Made by a program: the position numbers and the translations under genes
Shown: in pieces, positions 7,642 to 15,241 of the stretch
Layout of the letters: each line of letters opens with the position of its first letter
Position numbering within the stretch: position 1 is the first letter of the stretch
DNA from: CAZYFH01 sp965249175
GTDB lineage: Bacteria > Acidobacteriota > Vicinamibacteria > Vicinamibacterales > UBA8438
Assembly: GCA_965249175.1 (NCBI GenBank)
Contig: OZ252227.1
Location: 1,922,001 to 1,986,000 of the forward strand
DNA length: 64,000 nt
Reading direction: 5' to 3'
The notes under the pieces: model-generated
What the model was told of the DNA's origin: nothing
The model's database searches: none
Seen by the model: the letters and a program-made list of their open reading frames with translations, nothing else

Positions 7642-8184
7642 ATGGCATGTCGCGCCTGCGTGATCGCCCTCATGCTGACGACCTGGCTCGTGCCGGCGGC
7701 GGCCCAGCGCGACCGGATCGATGCCGAGGTGGAGCGGGCGCTGCCGCGCGTCACCGAGATGCGCCACCAGATCCACGAGCACCCCGAGCTGGGGAACCGT
7801 GAGGTGGCAACGGCGGCGCTGGCCGCGGACCACCTGCGCGCGCTGGGGTTCGACGATGTGCGCACCGGCATCGCGCACACCGGTGTCGTGGCGGTGCTCC
7901 GCGGCGGTCTGCCGGGACCGGTTGTCGCGGTGCGCGCCGATATGGACGCGTTGCCCGTCACGGAAGAGACCGACCTGGCGTTTCGGTCGACGACGCGCGC
8001 CACCTATCTGGGTCAGGACGTCGGCGTGATGCACGCCTGCGGGCACGACATTCACACGGCCGTGCAGCTCGGCGTGGCGTCGATCTTCAAGGCGCTCCAA
8101 CCGGAGCTGCCCGGCACCGTCGTCTTCGTGTTTCAGCCGGCCGAAGAAGGGCCTCCGCCGGACGAGGAGGGGGGGCCTCGCTAA
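7642..8184 (+). CDS. M20 amidohydrolase, N-terminal part of a frameshifted gene
   Basis: Related to hippurate/IAA-amino-acid hydrolases, zinc enzymes that cleave N-acyl amino acids. It has a signal peptide (MACRACVIALMLTTWLVPAAAQ), so export is expected. Metal-site motifs are present: VAVRADMDALPVTEE (about 95-109), MHACGHDIHTAV (about 130-141, with C133, H135 and D136) and the general base in FQPAEEG (E168/E169). The frame then runs into TAA at 8182-8184. The rest of the enzyme continues one base out of frame in the next entry. A run of seven G at 8169-8175 is where one extra G would restore EEGGASLMLEEGVFG. Either a true frameshift or a homopolymer error. Confidence 0.8.
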   Translation: MACRACVIALMLTTWLVPAAAQRDRIDAEVERALPRVTEMRHQIHEHPELGNREVATAALAADHLRALGFDDVRTGIAHTGVVAVLRGGLPGPVVAVRADMDALPVTEETDLAFRSTTRATYLGQDVGVMHACGHDIHTAVQLGVASIFKALQPELPGTVVFVFQPAEEGPPPDEEGGPR

Positions 8185-8930
8185 TGCTCGAGGAGGGCGT
8201 CTTTGGCGATCCGCGGCCCGAAGCGGTGTTCGGGCTCCACGCCCGCGCACACCTCGACGTCGGCAAGATCGTCTACACCCCGGGTGGTGCGCTGGCCGCG
8301 GTCGATCACTTTCGCGCCACGATCCACGGCCGACAAGCGCACGGCGCGTCGCCGCATCTAAGCATCGACCCGGTGGTCATGGCGGCGCAGGTGGTCACCG
8401 CGCTGCAGACGATTCGGTCGCGCACGCTGTCCCCGCTGGCGCCGAGCGTCGTCACCGTCGGGATGATTCGTGGGGGAACACGTTTCAACATCATCCCCGG
8501 AGAGGTACTGCTCGAGGGCACGGTCCGGACCTACGATCCCGACGTGCAGGACATCGTCGAGCGCCGGATGGGCGAGATCCTCGACGGCATCACCCGCGCC
8601 GGGGGTGGCTCGTTCGCGCTCGACTACGAGCGTCTCACACCGGTCACGATCAACGATCGCGCGCTGACGGACCGGTCGATTCCTAGTCTCTCCGCCGCTG
8701 TGGGGGACGACAACGTCGCGTTGGCCGAACCCTGGATGGCCGGCGAGGACTTCTCGCTGTTCGCGAACGAGGTGCCCGGGTTCTTCTTCATGCTCGGGAC
8801 CCTCGCGCCGGGAACGACCTCTGGGGGGCACCACTCACCGACGTTTCGCGCCGACGATTCTGCCCTCCCGGTCGGCATGCGGGCAATGGCATTTCTACTC
8901 TGGGACTATCTCAGTCGATCGGCCGACTAG
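8184..8930 (+). CDS. M20 amidohydrolase, C-terminal part of the same frameshifted gene
   Basis: Continues the enzyme above in the next frame. It begins within LMLEEGVFGDPRPEAVFGLHA, so ATG 8184 is an internal codon and not a real start. The peptidase dimerisation domain is recognisable (YTPGGALAAVDHFRATIHGRQAHGASPHLSIDPV, then TVGMIRGGTRFNIIPGEVLLEGTVRTYD). The last metal ligand region is near the end (GTTSGGHHSPTFRADDSAL). Joined to the upstream part, the protein would be about 430 aa, the normal family length. No Shine-Dalgarno sequence precedes 8184. If the shift is real, neither half should be active, because the metal site needs both. Confidence 0.75.
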   Translation: MLEEGVFGDPRPEAVFGLHARAHLDVGKIVYTPGGALAAVDHFRATIHGRQAHGASPHLSIDPVVMAAQVVTALQTIRSRTLSPLAPSVVTVGMIRGGTRFNIIPGEVLLEGTVRTYDPDVQDIVERRMGEILDGITRAGGGSFALDYERLTPVTINDRALTDRSIPSLSAAVGDDNVALAEPWMAGEDFSLFANEVPGFFFMLGTLAPGTTSGGHHSPTFRADDSALPVGMRAMAFLLWDYLSRSAD

Positions 8931-8997
8931 TCCACTCCACGAAGTGCGCCGCGGGTGCGGCCCCGGACGGCCGCGAATGCTGCTCCCTCCGCGCGCG

Positions 8998-9026
8998 TTG
9001 ACTGGATCAAGGGTTGGCGCTAAAGT
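8998..9026 (+). promoter_or_regulatory. Sigma70-like promoter of the cytochrome/copper monooxygenase gene
   Basis: TTGACT (8998-9003), a 17-base spacer and TAAAGT (9021-9026). The gene starts at 9094 with GGAGG at 9082-9086, so this transcript has an ordinary leader of about 60 bases. Confidence 0.6.
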
Positions 9027-9093
9027 ACAGTGCTAAGTTGTAGGGAATCCGACAATTACGGGTGGGCAGACGCGCACAGTTGGAGGTGCTCAG

Positions 9094-10359
9094 ATGAGAA
9101 GGGCCGTTCTTGGTCTGGCCGTGTTCGCGGCCGCCGCGTTCGTACTGTCACCTGGCGTCGCTGGCGCTCAGGACGCGGAGCCGACGTTTCACAAGGACAT
9201 CGAGCCGATCCTCCAGCGCTCGTGCCAGGTCTGTCATCGACCGGACAACATGGCACCGATGTCGCTCCTGAATTATCAGGAGACCCGCCCATGGGCGCGG
9301 TCGATCAAGAACAAGGTCGTCGCGCGTGAGATGCCGCCGTGGCACATCGATAAGAACGTCGGCATTCAGGAATTCAAGCAGGATCGGTCGCTGAGCGATC
9401 ACGAGATCCAGCTCATCGCGACCTGGGTCGATGCCGGCGCGCCGCGCGGCAACCCGGCCGATGCGCCGCCGCCGATCGAACTGCCGGACTTCGGCGCGTG
9501 GGAGGTCGAGCCTGACGTGATCGTCACGTCGCCGCCGCACACCGTGCCGGCCGAGGCAGGTGACTGGTGGGGCGACTACATCGTCGACTCTGGCATCACC
9601 GAGGATCGCTACATCAAGTCGATCCAGACCCGGGCCGGAGATCTGCGCGTCGTCCACCACGCGCTGACCTACGCCGTGACTGACCCCGAGGCGCCGCCCG
9701 ATGACAGCTCGAACGACTTCTTCCTGAACGAGTATGCCGTTGGGAAGAACGCCGACAAGTATCCCGAAGGCACCGGCAAGATGTTCGAGGCCGACTCGCG
9801 GGTGCGCTTCAGCTTCCACTATCACTCGATCGGCGAGGAAGTCGTGGACCGGACCGAGCTGGGGATGGTCCTGTATCCCGCCGGGGAGGAGCCCGACAAG
9901 ATCCTCTACTCGCGCCAGCTCGCGCAGGCGGGGGAGCTCGACATTCCCGCCGGGCAGATCACGCGGCACGACGGTTACGCCACGATGTATCTGCCGGGCC
10001 GGCTCACCGGTTTCCAGCCGCACATGCACTTCCTCGGCAAGCGGCAGTGCCTCGAGTTAATCTATCCGAACTCGACCACCGAAATGGTCAGCTGCGCGAA
10101 CTTCGATTTCAACTGGCACATCGTCTACAACTATGAGGACGACGCCCAGCCCATCTATCCGGCGGGCACGAAGCTTCACGTGATCAGTTACCACGACAAC
10201 ACCGAGGCGCATCGGGGCAATCTCGACCCGCTGAACTGGACCGGCGGCGGCAGCCGCACGATCGACGAGATGGCCTTCGGCTGGATCAGCTGGTACGACA
10301 TGACCGACGAGGAGTACGCGACGGAGCTGGAAGAGCGAGCGGCCGACAACGACAACTAG
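9094..10359 (+). CDS. Exported cytochrome c fused to a copper type II ascorbate-dependent monooxygenase domain
   Basis: 421 aa with a signal peptide (to about residue 25). One haem c site is at CQVCH (44-48), in a planctomycete-type cytochrome domain that ends near 115. From about 150 the protein resembles the PHM/DBM copper monooxygenases. HH at 188-189, HYH at 242-244 and PHMHF at 309-313 supply candidate Cu ligands. M393 in TIDEMAFGW matches the conserved CuM methionine context near the end of PHM. Such enzymes hydroxylate C-H bonds using O2; here the attached haem may replace ascorbate as electron donor (inference). ATG 9094 has GGAGG seven bases upstream. A terminator follows the gene, so it is probably monocistronic. 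Confidence 0.8.
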   Translation: MRRAVLGLAVFAAAAFVLSPGVAGAQDAEPTFHKDIEPILQRSCQVCHRPDNMAPMSLLNYQETRPWARSIKNKVVAREMPPWHIDKNVGIQEFKQDRSLSDHEIQLIATWVDAGAPRGNPADAPPPIELPDFGAWEVEPDVIVTSPPHTVPAEAGDWWGDYIVDSGITEDRYIKSIQTRAGDLRVVHHALTYAVTDPEAPPDDSSNDFFLNEYAVGKNADKYPEGTGKMFEADSRVRFSFHYHSIGEEVVDRTELGMVLYPAGEEPDKILYSRQLAQAGELDIPAGQITRHDGYATMYLPGRLTGFQPHMHFLGKRQCLELIYPNSTTEMVSCANFDFNWHIVYNYEDDAQPIYPAGTKLHVISYHDNTEAHRGNLDPLNWTGGGSRTIDEMAFGWISWYDMTDEEYATELEERAADNDN

Positions 10360-10396
10360 CTTCTTGTTCGCGTCGATGGCAACGCGTTCACACAGG

Positions 10397-10440
10397 GCAC
10401 TCTGCGAAGCGTTGGCTTCGTAGAGTGCTTTGTTCGTTTC
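10397..10440 (+). terminator. Rho-independent terminator
   Basis: GCACTCTGCGAAGC (10397-10410) pairs with GCTTCGTAGAGTGC (10415-10428), a 14-base stem with one G-U pair and a GTTG loop. It is followed by TTTGTTCGTTTC. It ends the monooxygenase transcript 37 bases after the stop codon. Because it covers 10425, a start codon for the next gene at that position is unlikely. Confidence 0.85.
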
Positions 10441-10451
10441 TGAGGCAAGTC

Positions 10452-11471
10452 ATGAGCGTCAATATTCGACTGGTGATGGCCGCGGCGATTGTGTGCGTCG
10501 GTGCGGCGAGCGCGGCGCACGCGCAGGTCAATCCCCGCGACGTGCCGTTCGTCGCCCAGCCGCAGCAGCGTTTCGATGCTGGGCAGGACGTCCAACCGAT
10601 CTTCGAGGGCTGGGCGCGCAACGACGACGGCAGCTATCTGTTCCATTTCGGCTATCTGAATCGGAACTACCGCCAGTCGCCCAGTCTGCCGATCGGGCCG
10701 AGCAATTACTTCTCGCCGGGCGGCGACGACCGCGGCCAGCCGACGTATTTCTACCCGCGCACGCAGCGGTATCAATTCACGGTGTCGATGCCGGCCGAGA
10801 CCGGAAGCGCGCCCGAGGATGGCGTCGTCTGGCACGTGACCGCCAACGGCAGCGAGCAGCTGGCGTACGGATGGCTACAACCGGAATGGGAAATCGACGT
10901 GAACACGATCACGTCGAACGGGCGGACGGGTTTCGGCCGGAACAAGGACCAGCTGTTCGCCAACGGGGTGCCGTCGGTCACGGTGTCTGCAGCCTCGACA
11001 ACCGCAGGGGTCGGCGAGCCGGTCTCGCTGACGGCAACCATCCGCGACGACGAGTTGCCGACGGCGCTCCCGCCACGCAAGCCGCGCACCAGGCTCCCGG
11101 CGCTGGTGCCGCCAGACGACGCGCCCAAGGCGCCTGACAACGTGCAGTGGTACTCCAAGCCCCGTCCGCCTCGGAACGGGTTGTCCGTGCTGTGGACCAT
11201 CTATCGAGGTCCCGCGGCCGCGACGATTGCTCCGGCGGACTATCAACGCGCGGTGGCGGAGGAGGAGGGCGACGACCCACGCGGTGGTGGGCGGATCCCA
11301 GGCACCGCTCCATCCAGCAAAGAGTCGACGTCGCTCGACGGCGACGGATGGACATCCGCGACGTTCGAGACGACGGTGACCTTCGAGACGCCGGGCACCT
11401 ACACGCTGCGCGCCTGGGCGAGTGACGCGATGCTCATCGTGCCGGCCGACCTCACGATCACCGTGCAGTAG
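10452..11471 (+). CDS. Secreted protein of unknown function
   Basis: 339 aa with a clear signal peptide (MSVNIRLVMAAAIVCVGAASAAHAQ). I do not recognise a named family. The N-terminal third (FVAQPQQRFDAGQDVQPIFEGWARNDDGSYLFHFGYLNRNYRQ) recurs in exported proteins of related bacteria. The C-terminal half looks like Ig-like or CARDB-like beta sandwiches (VSAASTTAGVGEPVSLTATI; TFETTVTFETPGTYTLRAWASD) separated by a Pro-rich loop. No catalytic motif is evident. ATG 10452 is chosen because an upstream frame opening at 10425 lies inside the terminator. It follows the copper monooxygenase in the same direction and may be a periplasmic partner, though only proximity says so. Confidence 0.7.
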   Translation: MSVNIRLVMAAAIVCVGAASAAHAQVNPRDVPFVAQPQQRFDAGQDVQPIFEGWARNDDGSYLFHFGYLNRNYRQSPSLPIGPSNYFSPGGDDRGQPTYFYPRTQRYQFTVSMPAETGSAPEDGVVWHVTANGSEQLAYGWLQPEWEIDVNTITSNGRTGFGRNKDQLFANGVPSVTVSAASTTAGVGEPVSLTATIRDDELPTALPPRKPRTRLPALVPPDDAPKAPDNVQWYSKPRPPRNGLSVLWTIYRGPAAATIAPADYQRAVAEEEGDDPRGGGRIPGTAPSSKESTSLDGDGWTSATFETTVTFETPGTYTLRAWASDAMLIVPADLTITVQ

Positions 11472-11528
11472 GGCGACCTGGGCGGCGCCGCGTCATGGGG
11501 GTCGGCGCGTCACGTGACCCGCGCGACG

Positions 11529-11975
11529 TCATGTCTCGTGGCGACTCCAGCCCCGGGCGGTCAGGAACACGGCGACCATGAGCAGCGTCGCGCCGACGGG
11601 CGCGATGAAGATCCCCACTCCCGGGTCCCCGCCGTAGAACGACACGCCCCCGAGAAAAAACCCGCCGGGCAAGAACACGGTCGCACCGATGAGGCACGTC
11701 GACACGAGTGGGCGATGACGCGCGCCGACCGTAGGAGCGACCGTCACCGAGAGACCATAGACGACGTGAACAAGTGCCAGGAGCGCGCCGTGCGCGTGCG
11801 CGAGCGTCCACATCAGGCGACGCGTCTCGTTCGATGCGTCGAGGTAGAGGCCCACCTTGAACCCGTGGAACAGCTCGAGCGTGAAGCCCAGCGTGAGGAA
11901 CGCGAAGAGCGACCACCACCCGAAGCGGAGGTGACGCCGCGCGTAGTCAGGCGTGCTGTCGGGTGTGTTGGGCAC
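11529..11975 (-). CDS. Small integral membrane protein
   Basis: 148 aa with four predicted hydrophobic helices (WWSLFAFLTLGFTLELFHGF, AHAHGALLALVHVVYGLSV, LVSTCLIGATVFLPGGFFL, IFIAPVGATLLMVAVFLTA). Histidines at LAHAHGALLALVHVV could ligate haem, but that is speculation. The start is GTG 11975, which shares a base with the TAG stop of the octaheme cytochrome gene (TAGTG), so translation is coupled. That overlap makes it likely that this protein anchors or receives electrons from the cytochrome. No named family recognised. Confidence 0.7.
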   Translation of the reverse strand: MPNTPDSTPDYARRHLRFGWWSLFAFLTLGFTLELFHGFKVGLYLDASNETRRLMWTLAHAHGALLALVHVVYGLSVTVAPTVGARHRPLVSTCLIGATVFLPGGFFLGGVSFYGGDPGVGIFIAPVGATLLMVAVFLTARGWSRHET

Positions 11976-13942
11976 TATTCTCGAAGGAACAGGGGGCGCG
12001 TGTCGCGCTCGCTGAACAAGCGCCGCATTTTCATGATGTCCAGTGACCCGTCCGCGGCGAACAGCAGCTCGGGGTCGCGGCGTCGCGCCGCGCCGGCCGT
12101 GCGTTCCCAGACGCGCAACGCCTCGACCGCGGCCGTCAACCTCGCCTCGCGCGCACCCATGAAGTCGTAGTCGAGGGCGGCGTGATCGGGCAGGCCGCCG
12201 AGCGACCGCGCAGCGATGTAGCGGACGGCGTCGTACGGGTCCCCGAGGAGCTCGCCCAGGAACGGGGTCATCCAGTCGGTGCCGGCGGCGGCCTGCGCCG
12301 GCGGCCAGCCGTAGCTCCAGGCGGTAATCGCGCGCACGCCCGCGTCGCCGCGCAGTAGCCAGAGGAGCGAGGCGGCGACAGTGCGCTCATCGTCGTCGAG
12401 TGGCGAGGGGGCGCGATCGTACCAGCGCGTCAGACGTTCACCCGTCCACGCCAGCGTGCGGTCGAGGTGACAGAGGTTGCACGCGTTCGGCCGGCCGGCG
12501 TCCACGGACTCGCGCACCGACGGACTGCTGATGGTGTGGCTCCGAACGGCCTTCAACAAACCGTACGACGTGTATGGCATATGGCAGTTGTAGCAACGGC
12601 TCCCGGTCGACTCGGGAGCGTGGTTTGTGTGGGCCGCCGGGTTCTCGCCGATCTCGGTGTGGCACTGTCCACACGCCACGTTGCCCGCCATGCCCGCAGA
12701 GACCTGATGCGTCTCGGCCCAGGTCTCGGTGGCCCGCGGGTCCGCGTCGGTCTTGTGCATCGTGTGGCAGGAGAAACAGGTCATCGTCCGCGCGGCGGTC
12801 TCCGCGTCGGCGTAGCAGGGGGAGTCGATCAGGCCGTTGTATTCGCGCCCCGACACCCGCACCATGCCGTCCGGCCAGAACGAGCCGCGCACGTAGTCGG
12901 GGTCAGCGTCGAGGAGGCCGACCATGTCCGGCGAGTCGTCATCCACGGACGGCTGCACCAGGAACCGGCTATCCCGGAGCGCGTCCCCCGGCCGGTACGG
13001 GAGCCCACCGGCGTTCGCGCGCCGCTCGGCGTCCGTCGTCCCGAACTCCCAGATGCTGTGGCACTGGCCGCACACCTGGGACGAGCGCTCGGGGTCGAGG
13101 CGCGCCGGCTGGACGATGGTCGGGTCGGGGTCGTCGGCCATGTGCCGCGCATAGCGCGCGATGGGGTTTGCATGGGAACGGAGGTGCGCGTCGGCGGGTC
13201 CGTGACACGATTCGCACGCGATGCCGAACTCGGCCACCGTGGTATCGACACGCTGATCTGCGATCGGTTGGGACCCGAAAGGCGAATCGAACTTCGTCTT
13301 GCCGTGCGTCGTGTGACAGACGACGCAGATCGCGTTCCAGTGGCCATCCGTCGTCGCAACGCCTTGCCCGGGCGGATGCAGGACGACGGCGCTCCGCGGC
13401 GCCCAGCGCTCGTCGGCGAGCAGATAGACCGCCGGGAGCACGTTGAGCGCGCGGTCGTGCCCGGTCGCGTACCAGTAAATGTTCTGATGATGCGAACCGG
13501 TGATCATCACGACCCGTCGGGTGATGCGCGGCGGCTCACTCCCGCCTCCCGGGTCTTGCCAGCCGGCGTCGTCGAAGGTCGCCCAGAATTCGTCGCCGCG
13601 GCGCTCGAGATGCATCGGGCGGCCGGGCACCGCTGGCACGACGACGTCGTCGAAGTCGGCACGGACGGTGTCCGGTCCGGCGACCTGCGTCATCGTGCGA
13701 TGAAACGACCCACGCCACGTCGCATACTGCGATGGATGGCAGGCACGGCAGCTGTCCGATGAGACGAAGCCGTCCTCGGCGACCTCGATCGGTCGGTCGC
13801 CGACGTCGTCTTCCAGTGTGATCGGGTCCAGTGAGATGGCCGCGGTGAGACCGAGCGCCAGCGACGCAAGGACGAGGACAACGACCGGCGCCGTCGGACT
13901 GCGGTTGGCTTGCCGACGTGTCCTTGCGCGCCGCGTATCCAT
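11975..13942 (-). CDS. Octaheme c-type cytochrome
   Basis: 655 aa with one N-terminal hydrophobic helix (VVVLVLASLALGLTAAISL) acting as signal or anchor. Eight CXXCH haem sites are visible in order: CRACH, CVVCH, CESCH, CGQCH, CFSCH, CGQCH, CYNCH, CNLCH. The spacing matches the cytochrome c554/multihaem family. The last 130 residues look helical and HEAT-like (FLGELLGDPYDAVRYIAARSLGG). Role: periplasmic electron transfer, possibly terminal reduction of a nitrogen or sulfur compound; the substrate is unknown. No CXXCK site, so it is not an obvious nitrite reductase of the NrfA type. Its stop codon overlaps the start of the small membrane protein. A TATAAT box ends eight bases before the ATG. 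Confidence 0.85.
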   Translation of the reverse strand: MDTRRARTRRQANRSPTAPVVVLVLASLALGLTAAISLDPITLEDDVGDRPIEVAEDGFVSSDSCRACHPSQYATWRGSFHRTMTQVAGPDTVRADFDDVVVPAVPGRPMHLERRGDEFWATFDDAGWQDPGGGSEPPRITRRVVMITGSHHQNIYWYATGHDRALNVLPAVYLLADERWAPRSAVVLHPPGQGVATTDGHWNAICVVCHTTHGKTKFDSPFGSQPIADQRVDTTVAEFGIACESCHGPADAHLRSHANPIARYARHMADDPDPTIVQPARLDPERSSQVCGQCHSIWEFGTTDAERRANAGGLPYRPGDALRDSRFLVQPSVDDDSPDMVGLLDADPDYVRGSFWPDGMVRVSGREYNGLIDSPCYADAETAARTMTCFSCHTMHKTDADPRATETWAETHQVSAGMAGNVACGQCHTEIGENPAAHTNHAPESTGSRCYNCHMPYTSYGLLKAVRSHTISSPSVRESVDAGRPNACNLCHLDRTLAWTGERLTRWYDRAPSPLDDDERTVAASLLWLLRGDAGVRAITAWSYGWPPAQAAAGTDWMTPFLGELLGDPYDAVRYIAARSLGGLPDHAALDYDFMGAREARLTAAVEALRVWERTAGAARRRDPELLFAADGSLDIMKMRRLFSERDTRPLFLRE

Positions 13943-13950
13943 CCGAGGCG

Positions 13951-13956
13951 ATTATA
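13951..13956 (-). promoter_or_regulatory. -10 box (TATAAT) eight bases before the octaheme cytochrome start
   Basis: On the minus strand TATAAT runs 13956 to 13951 and the start codon begins at 13942. Spacing predicts a leaderless transcript; no Shine-Dalgarno sequence is present. Confidence 0.6.
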
Positions 13957-14031
13957 GACGTCCCTCGGTCGCCCTCCATGGCGCGGCGTCTGATACGCTG
14001 TGGCGATTCTTGACGCGTGAAGGAGGATGTC

Positions 14032-15120
14032 GTGAAACGATCACTCATCGCCGTCGTGCTCGCGCTGGTCATGGCGCCGGTCTTCGCTCAGCAGCCGGAC
14101 AACAGCAACGCCCCGGAGATCCCGTTCTTTTCCGTGCCGGACTACCTGAAGTACTCCCCGGAGATGAACCTCGGCGAGACCCTCGCGGTGGCCGAGAACT
14201 CCAAGGGGCATCTGCTGGTGCTGAACCACCCGGGCTCCGCGGCGGTGGGCCCACTCTATGGCAACGCGACGACCCAGTTACTGGAGTTCGATGACCAGGG
14301 CAATTTCGTGCGTGAGATCGGCCAGGCTGTCTACGGCTTCGGCTACTCGCACTCGGCGCGCTACGACAAGTACGACAATCTCTGGATCGTCGACAAGGGG
14401 ACCAACGCGGTCACGAAGTTCAACCCCGCGGGGTACGTCACGCTGAACCTCGGCCGCCGCCCCGAGGGTTACGAGCCGCCCGAGCACAGCACGCCGCAGG
14501 AGGCGCGCCACGTCGACGGGTATTTCGACGGGCCGACAGACGTGGGGTGGGATCAGGACGACAACATCTATGTCAGCGACGGCTACGTCAACTCACGGAT
14601 CGCGAAGTTCGACAAATACGGCAACTGGATCACGTCGTGGGGCACCTACGGGACAGAGCCAGGCCAGTTCCGGCTGCCGCACAACATGCAGGTCGACCGA
14701 CAGGGCAACGTCTACGTCGCGGACCGCAGCAACCGTCGCATTCAGAAGTTCGACTCGGATGGCAACTTCATCAAGATGATCGTGCTGAATGTGCCGTTCG
14801 ACAAGACGCGCCAGCCGGTCCTCGGCAACGTGAACCCCGATGTGCCTGACGAGACACAGCCCTGGACGCTCTGCATCTCGGGCGGGGACACCCAGTATCT
14901 GTTTGCCTCGGACCAGGAGCCGGGTCGCGTGTACAAGATGACGCTGGACGGCGACATCCTCGGCTGGTTGGGTGAGTCGGGTCGTCGGCTCGGCCAGTTT
15001 AACTGGATCCACGGCATCAGCTGCCGGACCGAGGACGAGCTGTATATCGCCGACATGAACAACTGGCGCATCCAGAAGCTCCTGCTGAACCAGGGTGCGC
15101 CGACGTCGAACCAGCAGTAA
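14032..15120 (+). CDS. NHL-repeat beta-propeller, peptidyl-alpha-hydroxyglycine amidating-lyase-like
   Basis: 362 aa with a signal peptide (VKRSLIAVVLALVMAPVFAQQ). Repeating blades carry the NHL pattern: TDVGWDQDDNIYVSDGYVNSRIAKFD, LPHNMQVDRQGNVYVADRSNRRIQKFD, IHGISCRTEDELYIADMNNWRIQKL. This blade pattern, with LPHNM-type histidines at blade starts, is characteristic of the amidating lyase (PAL) family, in which zinc binds such histidines. Function as a true lyase is not established; many bacterial members are uncharacterised. GTG 14032 is chosen because AGGAGG at 14021-14026 sits five bases upstream. An in-frame GTG at 14017 would lie before that site. The gene is divergent from the octaheme cytochrome. 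Confidence 0.8.
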   Translation: MKRSLIAVVLALVMAPVFAQQPDNSNAPEIPFFSVPDYLKYSPEMNLGETLAVAENSKGHLLVLNHPGSAAVGPLYGNATTQLLEFDDQGNFVREIGQAVYGFGYSHSARYDKYDNLWIVDKGTNAVTKFNPAGYVTLNLGRRPEGYEPPEHSTPQEARHVDGYFDGPTDVGWDQDDNIYVSDGYVNSRIAKFDKYGNWITSWGTYGTEPGQFRLPHNMQVDRQGNVYVADRSNRRIQKFDSDGNFIKMIVLNVPFDKTRQPVLGNVNPDVPDETQPWTLCISGGDTQYLFASDQEPGRVYKMTLDGDILGWLGESGRRLGQFNWIHGISCRTEDELYIADMNNWRIQKLLLNQGAPTSNQQ

Positions 15121-15155
15121 CGAGCCGCGCCCCTAATTCCGCGCATCACGCGCAC

Positions 15156-15210
15156 CGTACGTAGCGCAGGCCTTCAGGCCTGCGTGGCAAGGCTGAAGCC
15201 TTGCCCTACG
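15156..15210. repeat. REP-like double palindrome between convergent genes
   Basis: Two adjacent perfect dyads: GCAGGCCT (15166-15173) with AGGCCTGC (15176-15183), then GGCAAGGCT (15186-15194) with AGCCTTGCC (15197-15205). The outer ends CGTAG (15160-15164) and CTACG (15206-15210) are also inverted. It sits between two convergent genes, where it could act as a bidirectional terminator. The design looks like a small mobile REP/MITE-type element. Confidence 0.75.
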
Positions 15211-15241
15211 ACCGGCTACGCATGTGAGCGCCGGCCAGACG

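Noticed and set aside
10425..10451. Upstream start for the secreted protein at 10452
   Set aside because: Position 10425 lies in the stem of a terminator, and the extra residues precede a complete signal peptide.
12467..13762. 431-codon open frame on the plus strand
   Set aside because: Antisense to the octaheme cytochrome; all eight CXXCH sites are on the other strand.
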